From assembly GCF_000002875.2 (NCBI RefSeq), contig NC_009418.2:282404-346403 (forward strand): DNA of 64,000 nt, in the 5' to 3' direction. The translations under genes and the position numbers were made by a program. The DNA comes from Leishmania infantum JPCM5. Its lineage: Eukaryota; Euglenozoa; Kinetoplastea; Trypanosomatida; Trypanosomatidae. Below, one piece after another: positions 31,090-41,715 of this stretch. The notes under the pieces were generated by a model. The model was not told where the DNA came from, did no database searches, and saw nothing but the letters and a program-made list of their open reading frames with translations. Within the stretch, counting starts at the first letter, position 1; every line of letters starts with the position of its first letter.

Positions 31090-32505
31090 TTTCGTATGGT
31101 TGTGTAATGCTTAGCGTGAGAAATTTCGTCTATGCTGTTTTAGTTTTCTTCGAAGGCGACACGGAAACTCACGGGGGTGTCGGTATGAGTGTATGGCAGA
31201 TGCAGGTGGAGAACGGTGCGAGACGAACACTGTGCTCCGTACTCAGAAACACGGTGGTAAAGTAGAAGGCACGCGGTTTCTGCACTGCTGACAATAACGG
31301 CGCTGTTGATGATGAATGGGGAAAATGTGCCTTGCGAGTCGAGGTGAAAATACTTTGGAAGGCGCTTGTGGAGCGAGCTGGTGCTTTCTGTATACTGGTT
31401 GGGGCAAAGTACTCGGGAATGGATTCAATGTACGCTTCACTCTTTGATAACAATGTGGCTGCGACGAAACTGTTGTTCCGCAGAGGTAGGGAAAGGGAGA
31501 AAGTCGCGCGAAGTGAAAAAAGAAGTGTAAACGTTGTAGTAAAGAAAGACCACTCTGCGAACGTGACGGAGAAGTGCACAAGCACACAAAGTAAAGCAAC
31601 GGCAGAAAGAGAGTAAGCTCACAGGTGGTAGAGGAGAATGAAAATCAGAACACTAGATGTGTTGTGATAACGCAACGGTAGTATGAGAACGAAACGAAAC
31701 ACAAATGTACTAGAGGCAAAAGGGTACTATGATTCTCGAGGGCTACCGCGAAGCAATATGCTGTAGTTGGGTGTGGTGCGTATGAGTAGGTTGTGCAGTG
31801 AAAAATTAGCAAAATTAGCAGAGGGAGAGAAGTGAAGATAAAGATGGCGAAGAGAGGATTGGGCACGTGGCTGAGCAGTTGCCATGTTGGTGCACCATTA
31901 TTGACGCCCTGTCACAGTTGCATGAAGCAGAACGGTAGGCATTGTTCTTGCTTGGGCATGCCGCTATTCATGGCCTTATTATGACAGCGGAAGACGCAGT
32001 TTGAAGCACAGCAGGAATAGGGTATTGGAAGTTGTTTCTGTCGGTTCGAAAAATAGAAAATAGATATGATGCCCACAGGGAAGAAGAGTAGTAAGCAAGG
32101 TCACAAGGACATCAAAACCAAAATGAGAGAACAGAGCTACATCCCATTTGCTATTGCATTTGCTCTCCGTCGGTGAGTGAAGGATTACACATGGAGCCAA
32201 GTGTGTATTGGCCGGACTCAGATGTGACTTTTCAGTACACAATTGTTGCCCAAACGATCAAATGGACAGCTGCAGACTTTCGTTCTGTGCCGATTCGGGA
32301 CCTGAGAAAGACATGGGGACAGGAAAAGCTGCAACAGGAACAAGATTGCTTCGCTTGAGTGCTTAAGCTCCAGTTCGTGTTGCGGGTAAAAAGTGATAGA
32401 AGAGGTAGACAAGCAGCTCGAATCCACTGCTTTCATCTATTCTAGCATTGAGAAATGCCCAAAACAAGCACAATGTCCTTGCATCAAATGGTTTGACTGA
32501 CCTGA

Positions 32506-32508
<3 letters not shown>

Positions 32509-32544
<36 letters not shown>
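32509..32544. repeat. (CA)n microsatellite in divergent region
   Basis: About 17 CA dinucleotides with one interruption at the right end. It lies near the middle of the divergent strand-switch region. Confidence 0.95.
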
Positions 32545-32548
<4 letters not shown>

Positions 32549-33297
32549 GAGGTAAATGGGCGTCAACTGGACCGGCGGACCCATGCCATTTCGGAGGCGC
32601 GTGGGAAAGCCTCCAACTCTCCAACGGGAGAAGTCACCGAGACATGAACGAAATCTGTTTTGCGCTAAATGGGATCCACGCCTTTCGCTGCAGGACTCAC
32701 GTACATGGTTCAAAAATTTGCCTTTGCTGTTCCACCTCTCACCCTGGCATGCACTGTGCGCGTTGAAGGCTGCTGTATGGGAAAAACACACAAAAGCAAA
32801 ACACATGGCATGCGCCTAGGTGACCCCCTATCGCCCCCATGAGAAACGCCACCGCTTCCGCCTTGGAGCAAGATTCTGGGCGCGATCCGCTTGGACCAAG
32901 GCACTCAGTTCACCCAAGTCCGTGTGGCTCCGACCACGCAGCACGTATGCGAAGGAGGGACGCAGGAGGATAAAAAGACCACGTTAGACACATGGGCCGA
33001 TGCAACGGCAGAGCGGCTCGTCCTCGACGGCACGGATTTAGCAGCAGTGCAGGAGATGTAGGTGAGCTGTGGCTGTATGTGTGCATCTATCGAGTTAGTC
33101 GTGGTGGAATGGCATGGTGAAGACAAAATGTTACCGGAATAATGAAGTCCTCAAAACTGGAAGGCGCGCACGATATTTGACACCCCAAGAAAGATCTTAA
33201 CGTCAGCCTCAGCTACAGGAGCAGTTGTCACTGTACCGTGGGGGCATCTTCATGCCCATAAAGTGTGCGTGTGTGTGTGAATTAAGCGCGGCCAAAC

Positions 33298-33734
33298 TTA
33301 CGCTGCGCGTGTATAGACTGATGAGGGTAAGCTGTAGTACATGAGGGTCAAGCAGCACCAGTGGAACAAATTTGTCTCTCTCAACACGGGGCGCGTTCTC
33401 TTCGTCGGTTGAAGTAAGGGTTTGATGAATTGCCGACACGATTCACAGTGAACTTCTCCAAACTTAATCATGACCGCAAGTTTCTTCACAGCGCCCGCCC
33501 AGGCCTGCTCGCTGACACCAAGAGTGCAACCTTTCCAGAAGGCAAGCTGCAGAATCTTGGCTTCGCACAAAGAGTGGGGTACCAGGCCCCGTAATGCCGC
33601 GGTGAGGTGGCCGGTATCATGAGGGTAAAAGTGAAGATGGTGGAGGAGACAGCGCCATGTCGCGCAAAGAGACTTCAGGCACGAGCCATTGTTGCAAGTG
33701 CGGGCAAGAGCTTCGGCTCTTGAACCTTGGTTTT
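33298..33734 (-). pseudogene. Unexplained open frame, possible gene relic
   Basis: About 145 codons without a stop on the minus strand, bounded upstream by TAA and without any ATG. The reading has a protein-like composition with several Cys and His (TWRCLLHHLHFYPHDTGHL, then KILQLAFWKGCTLGVSEQAW and CESCRQF). I do not recognise it. It could be a remnant of a mobile element or of a gene lost from the end of the minus-strand island, or chance. Confidence 0.2.
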
Positions 33735-34604
33735 AGCGGGACTGCAGCCAATAACGTTCCAGCGACACGTTTGATAGGCCTGGGGTGAAAAGGGTCCTGG
33801 GTGGGGGGGGAATGCGAAAGGCCAGTCGTTTTTTTCTTTGTCGCTCTGTGTCGAACACCTTCACAAAGGCCCGTTCCTAGCTGGGCTCATCGACTTGAAG
33901 ATCTCTATTACGTAGTTTTGGATAATCGAACTACTGACATCGCAACGAGCGGGGGAAATGTAACTAGGGCCGGTCACATGTGGCAATGGACAGCTGCGTT
34001 GCCGAGGACTGCTGGCTGTCGGCATCAAGTATCCTGCAGCTTATGGAATGAACAAGCGCAGCTTTTTTTTTGTTATGTGTTTCACAGTTTTGCAAAGCTG
34101 CTGATTTGCACTGGTCTGCAGGGAGCAAAGACTTTTCCCTCTTCTCGATCTGTGCCACTCCAAGGAAGCTTAATGAGCCCAGTGAGAAGCAGTGTGAAGT
34201 GCGCGCCTTTGTTTCCGGTGACGCGGAATTCACCGGAGGTTGGGGTTGCGCTGCAGCAGCTGCTTACAAGTCGTCGGCTACGGTGACTCTAAGGGCAGTT
34301 CTTTGCAATGCAAATCAAAAGCAGCACTGTGATGCTTTGCGGTTCGGAGCGTGACTGTTGAACCCTTTTCTTATTCTGATAAAGTATGCATGAATATCCG
34401 TTGAATGATGCTGCTTTGGAAGCTTTCCTGCGACAGCTTCCCCAGCATTTCTTCTACTTACACTGTTTCCATCACTTTCATATCTCCGTTCTTTGCTCCT
34501 CCCAAAGCGCATTTGTACTTGCAAGCCGAGGTCTATCTTGTGGTGCGTGGAAGACCTGGAGCGTGAGCTTTTTCCCTCATTCCTTTCTCTCTTTCGCGCT
34601 TCGG

Positions 34605-35234
34605 ATGAAGCGCGTTATAAAAAATGGCACCCCTGGGCCCCGGCAGGCCTACATGAACAAAAGAAAGTACGACCCGAACCGTTACAAACAGGAGAAGGAT
34701 CGCGTATCTCGTCAAACAGAGTTTGTAATGGCGAGCCTGTGCTGCCGGCGGTGCTGTGAGATTATTCAATGGAAGGTCGACTATGGTAAGTACGCTTCAC
34801 AAGAGCAAAGCCGCCGTTGCAACTTGTGCCGGGATAATAAAGTGATCCATGCTTACCACCGCATCTGCCAACAGTGCGCTGAACGCGAGGCAGTATGTGC
34901 AAAGTGCCAAAAGCACCCAGCAGCATCAGCCACCAACACCGAGGCTGACGTGCCCAGCGCGGACTCAGATCAAGAATCGCCGGAAGGGAGAGTTGAGTAC
35001 TTAGAGAAACTGAGAGAACCGAGCAAGTACGCTTTTGTTGACGTCGCTCCCGATGAAGAAGAGCTGCAGCGGCTTACAGGTCTCAATACTCGCGTTTTGC
35101 AACAAAGGCTAAGGAAACGACGAGAGGCCGAAAATCGTGAATCCCTAGGTAGCTTGCGCGAGCGTGAAAGGCGAACTGTGCTGCGGAAAGCAACCACCCA
35201 AACTGACGCCTCCGACAGTGACGAGAATTTGTAA
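34605..35234 (+). CDS. DUF2039 / C9orf85-like protein
   Basis: A 209-residue protein from ATG at 34605. The frame is open to 34386, but that extension is hydrophobic 5' UTR-like translation and the family begins at this Met. Near the N-terminus is a basic conserved stretch (GTPGPRQAYMNKRKYDPNRYK). It is followed by CCRRCCEIIQWKVDYGKY, CNLCRDNKV, YHRICQQCAE and CAKC, a series of paired cysteines typical of the small eukaryotic DUF2039/C9orf85 family and suited to zinc binding. The C-terminal half is charged, with acidic and Arg-rich helices, and is probably lineage-specific. Function is not established for the family. It is the first plus-strand gene after the divergent strand switch. Confidence 0.85.
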   Translation: MKRVIKNGTPGPRQAYMNKRKYDPNRYKQEKDRVSRQTEFVMASLCCRRCCEIIQWKVDYGKYASQEQSRRCNLCRDNKVIHAYHRICQQCAEREAVCAKCQKHPAASATNTEADVPSADSDQESPEGRVEYLEKLREPSKYAFVDVAPDEEELQRLTGLNTRVLQQRLRKRREAENRESLGSLRERERRTVLRKATTQTDASDSDENL

Positions 35235-35590
35235 TCGTGTAATCTCATAATATAGCCGCTAGGAACCACAGACGTTCTGATAACAGCCGGTTAGCTGCGT
35301 CCTCGCCAGTTAAAGCGACTGGAAAAAACGAGTCTCAAACAGGAACAGTGCTGAATATTCTCTCGTACTGTATGCGACACACAAGGGAACGCTGCTACTT
35401 ATTCCTTTCGCGCTCGAAGAGCATCGCTCACCATGCTCGTGTGTATTAAGTCACGATGATTCTCTCCAGGGCTCAATGAGCACGTGAAGAAACTCAAAGG
35501 GTGCTCTTATACTCCGTGGCCTCCTTTATGCTCACTTTCCTGTGCTTTTATTGCCCCTTTCAAAGACTCACTAGATACTGACCCCTACAA
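35235..35590. other. Spacer with likely spliced-leader acceptor for the TMEM216-like gene
   Basis: 355 bases between stop and next ATG. A pyrimidine tract at about 35519-35561 ends in AG at 35564-35565, a good trans-splice acceptor that would leave a 25-base 5' UTR. Confidence 0.5.
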
Positions 35591-36073
35591 ATGCCCACCT
35601 CTGGCAGCACCACTGGGGGTGCATCTTTTCCATTTCACCTCCAGCTGCTTACGTCAATAGGATGCGCAGCGATCTGGTGGATTGTGACATTAGGTCTTCT
35701 AATCTTCAAAGCTCTCTACCTACCGTTTCCACCAGCCGCTCTCCCAATGGAAGTAGTCGCGTCTTTCTTGGTTCTCCTTGTCAATGCTTTTGGGGTCTTC
35801 ATAGGGATGCGCGGAAACAAAATGGAAAGCACCTCAGCGATAGTCATCAGTACCGTTCTTTTATCGATTGCCGCTGTGGGGGCCATTTACTACATGTGGC
35901 TACAAACGTATGTGCTGATGATGGATTTGGCGTTTTCAGCGACCTACCTAGGGATTAACGGTGTTGCAATACTGCTTGGTTTCTGGGCTACTCAAAGTGT
36001 TGCCAGGCTTGCTCAAGTGCCTGTCTTCAAGCTTGAGGTCGAAAGTGGGAGGAGTGAGAAAAAGAAGAACTAG
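35591..36073 (+). CDS. TMEM216: TMEM216/TMEM80-family membrane protein
   Basis: A 160-residue protein with four predicted membrane segments (about 20-42, 52-74, 82-104 and 112-136). The motifs FKALYLPFPPAALPMEV, GNKMESTSAIVIS and YYMWLQTYVLMMDLA follow the pattern of TMEM216/TMEM80 proteins, which have a Lys-rich tail. TMEM216 belongs to the MKS module of the ciliary transition zone, where it helps gate membrane proteins into the cilium. A corresponding role at the base of the Leishmania flagellum is inference. The ATG at 35591 follows closely on a strong splice-acceptor candidate. Length matches the family. Confidence 0.8.
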   Translation: MPTSGSTTGGASFPFHLQLLTSIGCAAIWWIVTLGLLIFKALYLPFPPAALPMEVVASFLVLLVNAFGVFIGMRGNKMESTSAIVISTVLLSIAAVGAIYYMWLQTYVLMMDLAFSATYLGINGVAILLGFWATQSVARLAQVPVFKLEVESGRSEKKKN

Positions 36074-36473
36074 GCTTGGTGATAGAGATTTTTTTCCTTT
36101 ATATATCTCAGCGGAGCTTTAGGGCGGTTTCCCTCAAGTCTTGTATAAATGCTGTATATCATCGAAAAAAGGTAGTGCTATGGTGAGGTGCTCGCCTTTC
36201 AAACCCTTCTGAGCTTCATGCTCTCATCAAGGTACACAAATGGGAGCACACATTACCACGGCAACTAAGGTGTACGCGTATAAGCAAAGCAGCAACAGCA
36301 GCAGCAGCAGCACCAAGAGCACGGTGCGCAGGACAACAAAGAACCAAAAGAATGCATGATCTTCTCCTTTAAGCCACAGAGTACCAGTAAGCATGTATGC
36401 CTCTGTTTCACATCGATTCACCCGCTCTATTCAAAAGTTTTCAGCCGACTACTTAAGCGTTGCATCTGGGTAG
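36074..36473. other. Spacer with (AGC)n microsatellite
   Basis: 400 bases with no gene. An AT-rich 3' UTR-like start is followed by an AGC-repeat at about 36289-36312. Confidence 0.5.
36289..36312. repeat. (AGC)n microsatellite
   Basis: About eight AGC trinucleotides with one interruption, in a noncoding spacer. Confidence 0.85.
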
Positions 36474-38918
36474 ATGTTTCAAAAAAGAGCTGTGCTACTA
36501 CTATCAGCTCAATGGCGTCCTCATTCTGAGCAACTGAAGCTGTGGATTATCGGCTCAGCCAGCGACGTCACAACACTTTCCCTTGCTCGCGACTATGTTA
36601 GCAACCTCGATATGGGGAGTGTTTTGCAGACGTTCGAAGACGGTTTGGAGCTCACTAGCATTCTCCCCGCTATCAAATATCCTCTCGGCACTCATACTAT
36701 CTCAAAGCTCTCTGCTCACCTCGAAGCTTCTGCAGGCGAAGTTAGTGCGAAAGAGCTTCGCCAGCTTGCGTCGAACATCAGTTTGTCACCGGAGAACTTG
36801 GAATACTATGATGCAGCGCTGAGTACTCCCGGTGTCGTAGCAGCGATCCGGTGCTGCTTACAGCTTGCAGACAACTCAGAGCTGGTTGCTTTTGCACGGC
36901 CGTTTTGGCGGGGATGCGAGCGAGCACTGCAAGTGAGTAGAGGGCTATCTTCTCAGGTTACGCAAATCGCTGCCGACGAATTGGCATTTCGCCTTTCCAC
37001 CTCTAACAACAAAGAAATTTTCTTTGATCTTACTCTGATGGAGAGTTTACCGCTGGAGCAAAAGGAGATGGAGGGATTAGTAAAGCAGCTACAGTCTGCC
37101 ACAGAGGAATTGAAAGAGGCAGACCTTGTGGGTCTGCTGGAGAGAATTGCCGCTCCAAGGAACTCCCAGCGTTACGCAGCATGGGGTGCGGCTGTTCAGA
37201 AGGCACTTATCGAGAAGGGTGGGGTAAGTGACTCGAATTGTTTTGATGTTTTTGTCAGGCTCATGCTCACGGGAACAATCATCGAAGATTCTATCTGCCG
37301 CCAAATATGCCAAGCAAGTGGACACCTTGGCTCTGAGCGCATCGTTGAATTGCTGAATGCGCGGAGAGATTCGGATTCAGCCTCATGCTCAAGCTCTTCC
37401 TCTCTGCAAGACGTGGAGGCGGCACTGCAAAGATGCATACGCATGCGGCTCGAGCAGTCTCAGCCTAAAACACCCACTGAAGAATACTTGGAGTGGGTGC
37501 TGTGCCTGTCTTTTTTCTCACGGGAGGAGGCATCGTTCTTGCTTAGCAGGGCGGTGGCAAGCGGCAGACTCGCCGGCGAGCTGTCTGCGAAAGAAACGGC
37601 CGTCGTGTGCAATGTCATGATCAGCACCGGCGTCTTCTTAATTTCGTTGCTGCCCGCTATTCGTCGCAGCGTGGAAAGAAACGAACTCAGTCAGCTCACC
37701 AGTGTGCACGCACTGTACATACTGCAACGAAGTGGAATAAAGGCTTCCCCCGCTCTTCTCAAGAAAGCTATTGGCCGAGCTGGGGCGCGTCTTGTAACCG
37801 CTTGCGCGCCAAAGGGCAACGTTGACGACGACCTCTCTCCCAGAGATAGAGCACTACTGATCGCTGGGCTCTGCTTTGTCGAAGATGAACAGCAACCTGT
37901 TCTGCTGCGGCGAATTGTCAAGTCTCAGGAGTTGTCTCTTTCTGCTGCAATGTATTTCCTTAGCCATGCAGGTCAAACAACGAGTTCAAATCGTTGGGTG
38001 AGAAAGGTCGTACTGGGCCGGGTACTGCGGTCTGTCAGCAGCTGCCGCGCAGAGGACCTCTGCTTGGTTCTCTCAGCCCTATCTGATCTTGGCGTTCGCG
38101 ACGCTGTCGCGTTTCAACGTGTGCTCGAAGAACTGAAGCGAAAAACTCCTCGCACACAGGATGTGGTGGTCGCAGCTAAAGCAGCGCGTAATTTGAGGCT
38201 TACGCCTCTTCTTGAGCAATCAGAGCTCATTGAGAGCTTAGGCCACATTGCAAACGTTTCGTCAGATGACATTTTAGCTCTGTTGAGTTGCAGCACCGCG
38301 AAGCAGCGAGAGTCTTTTTTGCTTTTCCCGGATGTGGTTGCAGCTCTCAACCGAATTTCACTTGCAGACAGTACGACTTCGGATTTGGTACTGCTCTTCA
38401 CTTTTTTGCCATCACAGGGCAGCAAGAGAGCAGAGGTGGTTGCCGAGCTGCAAGCCCGAGAGCCTATTGAGCGAGGTGCCCTCTCTGCTGACGATGTCAT
38501 AGCAGCATTCGAGTCTGTTGCCTCCAGTCAAGAGATGGAGAGCCTTGGCAGGGTGCTCATCCGTGCTGCTCAAAACTGCGAGGAAAGCCACTTGATGCGA
38601 CTGCTGCGGTGTGCTAGCAGGCATTCCAAGGTCCCAAAAGGCTTCTTTCGGATCGCAGGAAAGCCTATTATCTCGGCAGCGAATGAGAAAAGGCTGTCAC
38701 TTGTCAACGCGACTGCATGGCTGAACTTTTACGTTGATAATCAGATTCGCGATGATAGCGTTGGAAGGAGCCTACTCTCATTGCTATCGAGTTCACAATT
38801 ACGCTCTCCCTCGCCGTTCTATCAAGCCTATTGCCGAGGAGCGCGGTTTTACGGAGTCAGCGTGAAAAAGTCGCGAGCGAAGAAACGGCTCTCTGATTTC
38901 TCTCTGCTGACCCCTTAG
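36474..38918 (+). CDS. Kinetoplastid protein of unknown function, all-helical repeat type
   Basis: A complete open frame of 814 residues. Almost the whole chain reads as short amphipathic helices rich in Leu, Ala, Ser and Glu, with recurring patterns such as SSDDILALLS, SADDVIAAFESVASSQEME and RAEDLCLVLSALSDLGVRD. This is the texture of an alpha-solenoid such as the PPR-like or RAP-associated proteins that act on mitochondrial RNA in trypanosomatids. The N-terminus (MFQKRAVLLLSAQWRPHS) is basic and hydrophobic without acidic residues, consistent with a mitochondrial presequence. No catalytic motif is seen. A mitochondrial RNA or ribosome-assembly role is only a guess from texture and targeting. 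Confidence 0.8.
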   Translation: MFQKRAVLLLSAQWRPHSEQLKLWIIGSASDVTTLSLARDYVSNLDMGSVLQTFEDGLELTSILPAIKYPLGTHTISKLSAHLEASAGEVSAKELRQLASNISLSPENLEYYDAALSTPGVVAAIRCCLQLADNSELVAFARPFWRGCERALQVSRGLSSQVTQIAADELAFRLSTSNNKEIFFDLTLMESLPLEQKEMEGLVKQLQSATEELKEADLVGLLERIAAPRNSQRYAAWGAAVQKALIEKGGVSDSNCFDVFVRLMLTGTIIEDSICRQICQASGHLGSERIVELLNARRDSDSASCSSSSSLQDVEAALQRCIRMRLEQSQPKTPTEEYLEWVLCLSFFSREEASFLLSRAVASGRLAGELSAKETAVVCNVMISTGVFLISLLPAIRRSVERNELSQLTSVHALYILQRSGIKASPALLKKAIGRAGARLVTACAPKGNVDDDLSPRDRALLIAGLCFVEDEQQPVLLRRIVKSQELSLSAAMYFLSHAGQTTSSNRWVRKVVLGRVLRSVSSCRAEDLCLVLSALSDLGVRDAVAFQRVLEELKRKTPRTQDVVVAAKAARNLRLTPLLEQSELIESLGHIANVSSDDILALLSCSTAKQRESFLLFPDVVAALNRISLADSTTSDLVLLFTFLPSQGSKRAEVVAELQAREPIERGALSADDVIAAFESVASSQEMESLGRVLIRAAQNCEESHLMRLLRCASRHSKVPKGFFRIAGKPIISAANEKRLSLVNATAWLNFYVDNQIRDDSVGRSLLSLLSSSQLRSPSPFYQAYCRGARFYGVSVKKSRAKKRLSDFSLLTP

Positions 38919-39406
38919 TAGGATGCCGTGCGTGCAGCCCAAGTGGTGCTCGACTATTTTCCTCTCTTTTCCCCCGGTCTCTCAGTTCGATAGCAGGTTT
39001 CATCACTTATGCACCAGCAATGTGAAAATCGTGTCTCGCCTGACCAAACTGAAATTGAACTCTTGCTCTCCTTCCGCAGCGTTATACTGTCTTCCTTGTG
39101 CTCCCCAAGAGCAAGACGAGTTTGTGTGAAGCAAGCATTGAGCTATAGCCGACAGCGTCGCGTTACCCACAGCAGCAGTTGCACTAGTATGCTTTCGGAT
39201 GCAACTTCTCTTTCTATACTTTTCCGCGTTCATTTCCTTTGCTCATCTTCCCAATCCGTCTTTCCTAAGTGGGGGAGGGGGACCTGCGCCGACAGCAACA
39301 ACGATCACGAAACAAGAGACAAACTGTAGCTGACTGAATTTTCTTCGGATTCGATTGCTGCAGCAGGAATTCGTCGAGGAGAAACATTGCCGAAAGAGCA
39401 GACATT
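38919..39406. other. Spacer
   Basis: About 490 bases of mixed, T/C-rich sequence. It should hold the 3' UTR of the 814-residue gene and the splice acceptor of the next. No gene is seen. Confidence 0.5.
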
Positions 39407-40897
39407 ATGCTGCGCGCTCGTACCCGGCTTCTCTTCATGCGTCCCGAAGCCGCTGCTGCAGAGCTGCGACGACTTCTCCCACTCTTGTCGTTCACTGGTA
39501 GAAGAACCGGTGCAGCCACGCATTCAGTGGCGTCGCTGGTCGTGTCCACAGCGTACTCGGCTACAGCAGCACGGTCGGTGACGAACCACTCACGCGACTG
39601 CCCTGTCCTCTCGAAGAAACTGCCATTGTCACTCATTGGGAAAGAATCCAGCTTTGCGGCGCGACCGTGTCTGAGCTGCGTGCGCGAGCGCGTGCACTAC
39701 GTTTCCTCTGTGTCTTTCTGTCATTATTTTGAAAAGAAGTGTGCGGAAGCGCAACACCACCAGAACGGGGCATCCAGCAACGGCGTCGTTGGTACTGCGG
39801 CGCTTCCAAACCTCTTGCTGGAGGCCATTGAACGCAGCTACGGGTCTGTCAATGCGTTCAAGGATAGTGTGGCGCTTCATTCAACAGGCGCCATGAGCCC
39901 TGGACGACTGTGGATCGTGTACACCCCTCCTATCAGCGGTAGCGAACATGGTGCTGTGAGCCTGCTGAACCTTCCAGCTTGCAGGGTTCCCCTGGTACAC
40001 GGTCTCTGGCCGCTTGCTGTAATTAACATGACAGAGAAGCGCTTGTGTGAACAGATTGCGTGCCGCTCTGGAAAAGGTGGCGACGCCGTCGATGCTGATA
40101 ACGCTCCTGCATGGTGCCACGCGGCTCGTACGCCTAAGACACTAGGTGCGCTTGCAACCACAGAGGAGGGAAATGATCGAGCAGGGAGCGTGGCGCAAGT
40201 AAGGCTCTCTTCCATTCAATCCGCCATCGCAGAGGAAGCACTAAGTGCAATGAACTGGAAATTTGTTGAAATGCAGCTCACGTCTGCGTTGGCCTACTAC
40301 AGCTCCAAGGTGCGCAAACAAACACAGCGCGAGCATCGAAAAGAAAGAGAGCATGTGGCGGCAGTACGGGCAATGAGCCAGCTGAAAGACAGCGGTGCAG
40401 TGATTCATGCGACGGACTGGGTGACAATCACATCTTCGAACTCATTTGTTGCATCGCCGGCAAGCGAGCCGAACCTTTCAGCTGCCGCGGCTGTGACGTC
40501 ATCTTCATCAGCAAAGACAGAGAACAGCGCGCTAGGAGAAGCCAATACTCAAACAGCTGCAGTGGCGGTCCCTAGCGCGGAGGCAACCGTCACAAACACT
40601 GCCTCTAACTCTGCGCAGCCAGCTGACAACACAGCGGCAGGCGCCGCCGCCGCAGAACCACGCATTGTGCAGCAAGCGGATGGAACGTGGGAGTACCACT
40701 ACAACAACGGGAGCGTGACAAAGGCTTACCCCGACGGCACCAAGGTATTTCAAACGGAGAGCTGGACAACGACAGTGTTTGTGAACGGCGACACGCTTTT
40801 CGAGTACCCAAACAACACTTCGATTTTAGATCGCGCGGATGGTGTGCGCGTGACAACTTATGCCGACGGCACGAAAAAGGAGGAGCGACTCAAGTGA
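39407..40897 (+). CDS. Degenerate Fe/Mn superoxide dismutase-like protein with C-terminal TCP10/CPAP G-box-like repeats
   Basis: A 496-residue protein. The N-terminus MLRARTRLLFMRPEAAAAEL is a credible mitochondrial presequence. Residues about 100-290 follow the SOD fold: CHYFEKK, then LLEAIERSYGSVNAFKDS and GAMSPGRLWIVYTP, then a segment around HGLWPLAVIN, and NWKFVEMQL near the end. In active enzymes the latter sites carry the metal ligands (the Asp and His around DVWEHAY). Here the Asp and His of that motif are replaced, so it is unlikely to be catalytic. Two SOD-like proteins are known as kinetoplastid mitoribosomal small-subunit components (mS42, mS43), the most likely role. A Ser/Ala-rich linker leads to a beta-repeat tail (YHYNNGSVTKAYPDGTKVF and similar) like the G-box of TCP10/CPAP proteins. 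Confidence 0.75.
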   Translation: MLRARTRLLFMRPEAAAAELRRLLPLLSFTGRRTGAATHSVASLVVSTAYSATAARSVTNHSRDCPVLSKKLPLSLIGKESSFAARPCLSCVRERVHYVSSVSFCHYFEKKCAEAQHHQNGASSNGVVGTAALPNLLLEAIERSYGSVNAFKDSVALHSTGAMSPGRLWIVYTPPISGSEHGAVSLLNLPACRVPLVHGLWPLAVINMTEKRLCEQIACRSGKGGDAVDADNAPAWCHAARTPKTLGALATTEEGNDRAGSVAQVRLSSIQSAIAEEALSAMNWKFVEMQLTSALAYYSSKVRKQTQREHRKEREHVAAVRAMSQLKDSGAVIHATDWVTITSSNSFVASPASEPNLSAAAAVTSSSSAKTENSALGEANTQTAAVAVPSAEATVTNTASNSAQPADNTAAGAAAAEPRIVQQADGTWEYHYNNGSVTKAYPDGTKVFQTESWTTTVFVNGDTLFEYPNNTSILDRADGVRVTTYADGTKKEERLK

Positions 40898-41715
40898 AGA
40901 TTATAGGGTGAGCAGCTCGATGCGTTCTTTGTGGTGGCGTTGAGCAGAGGCTCAGCGAAGATGCGTGAAACGAAGCCGTGTGGCTTACGTGCCGCTGTGA
41001 TTCTTGCGGGTTCCTCGACGGGTCTGCACTCTCTTGCCGAAATGACGACTCATTCAGCAAGAGGATGACGCGCGAAGCAGTCGTCGTTGCTCTTACAGGT
41101 GATCCTAATTCTCTTCTCTCGATTGCGGAAGGAAAAAGCATGGCGCACACATGCAGACTCTCGGCTGCTGCTTCTGAAGGGAAAGGTGCTTTTGCTTTTT
41201 TTTTGTCCCTCTACGTGCAGACTGCAACGGGTTGAAGGCTGGTAGTGATCTTGTTTCGAAATCGAACCAGAACGTGTGGTGCAGGCGAGCTGCTGCTTCG
41301 CGCTACACTTCACAGTATGAATGATAAGTAGAGAAACAGCACAGAACCTCTAGTTCTCGTCTTGCGGAGGGAAGCGAGGTCTGATAGCGCAGGTGCACTT
41401 CGCGCAGCGTGCGTGACCACCTAGGCGAATGCGAACATCACTGGCTAATCCCTCCTCCATTTCTCTACGGTTGTGTGTGAGTCCTTCGTCGGCAGCGCTC
41501 CTACAAGTGTTTTTCTCTTCGCGGTGATGTGGTCACGATTGCGGTGTCTCACGCTTCCTGGCACGACTGTGGCGGAGGAGTAGGGCACCAGAGGCACATT
41601 ACCAGGCTTGTAAAATGACGCAATTGGGAACTGCGTCCTCATCCTGGGAGGAGGGCGGCCTGCTCTCGATTCGTTTCTTTGCCCCTTTTCTGTCGCCCTC
41701 TTTGGCCTCAACACC

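Larger units (their letters stand above)
31090..34604. other. Divergent strand-switch region
   Basis: 3.5 kb between a minus-strand gene to the left and plus-strand genes to the right. In Leishmania such divergent regions normally contain transcription start sites for both directions. No tRNA- or snRNA-like structure was recognised. It holds a (CA)n tract at 32509-32544 and an unexplained minus-strand open frame at 33298-33734. Base composition is less GC-rich than in the genes. Confidence 0.6.
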
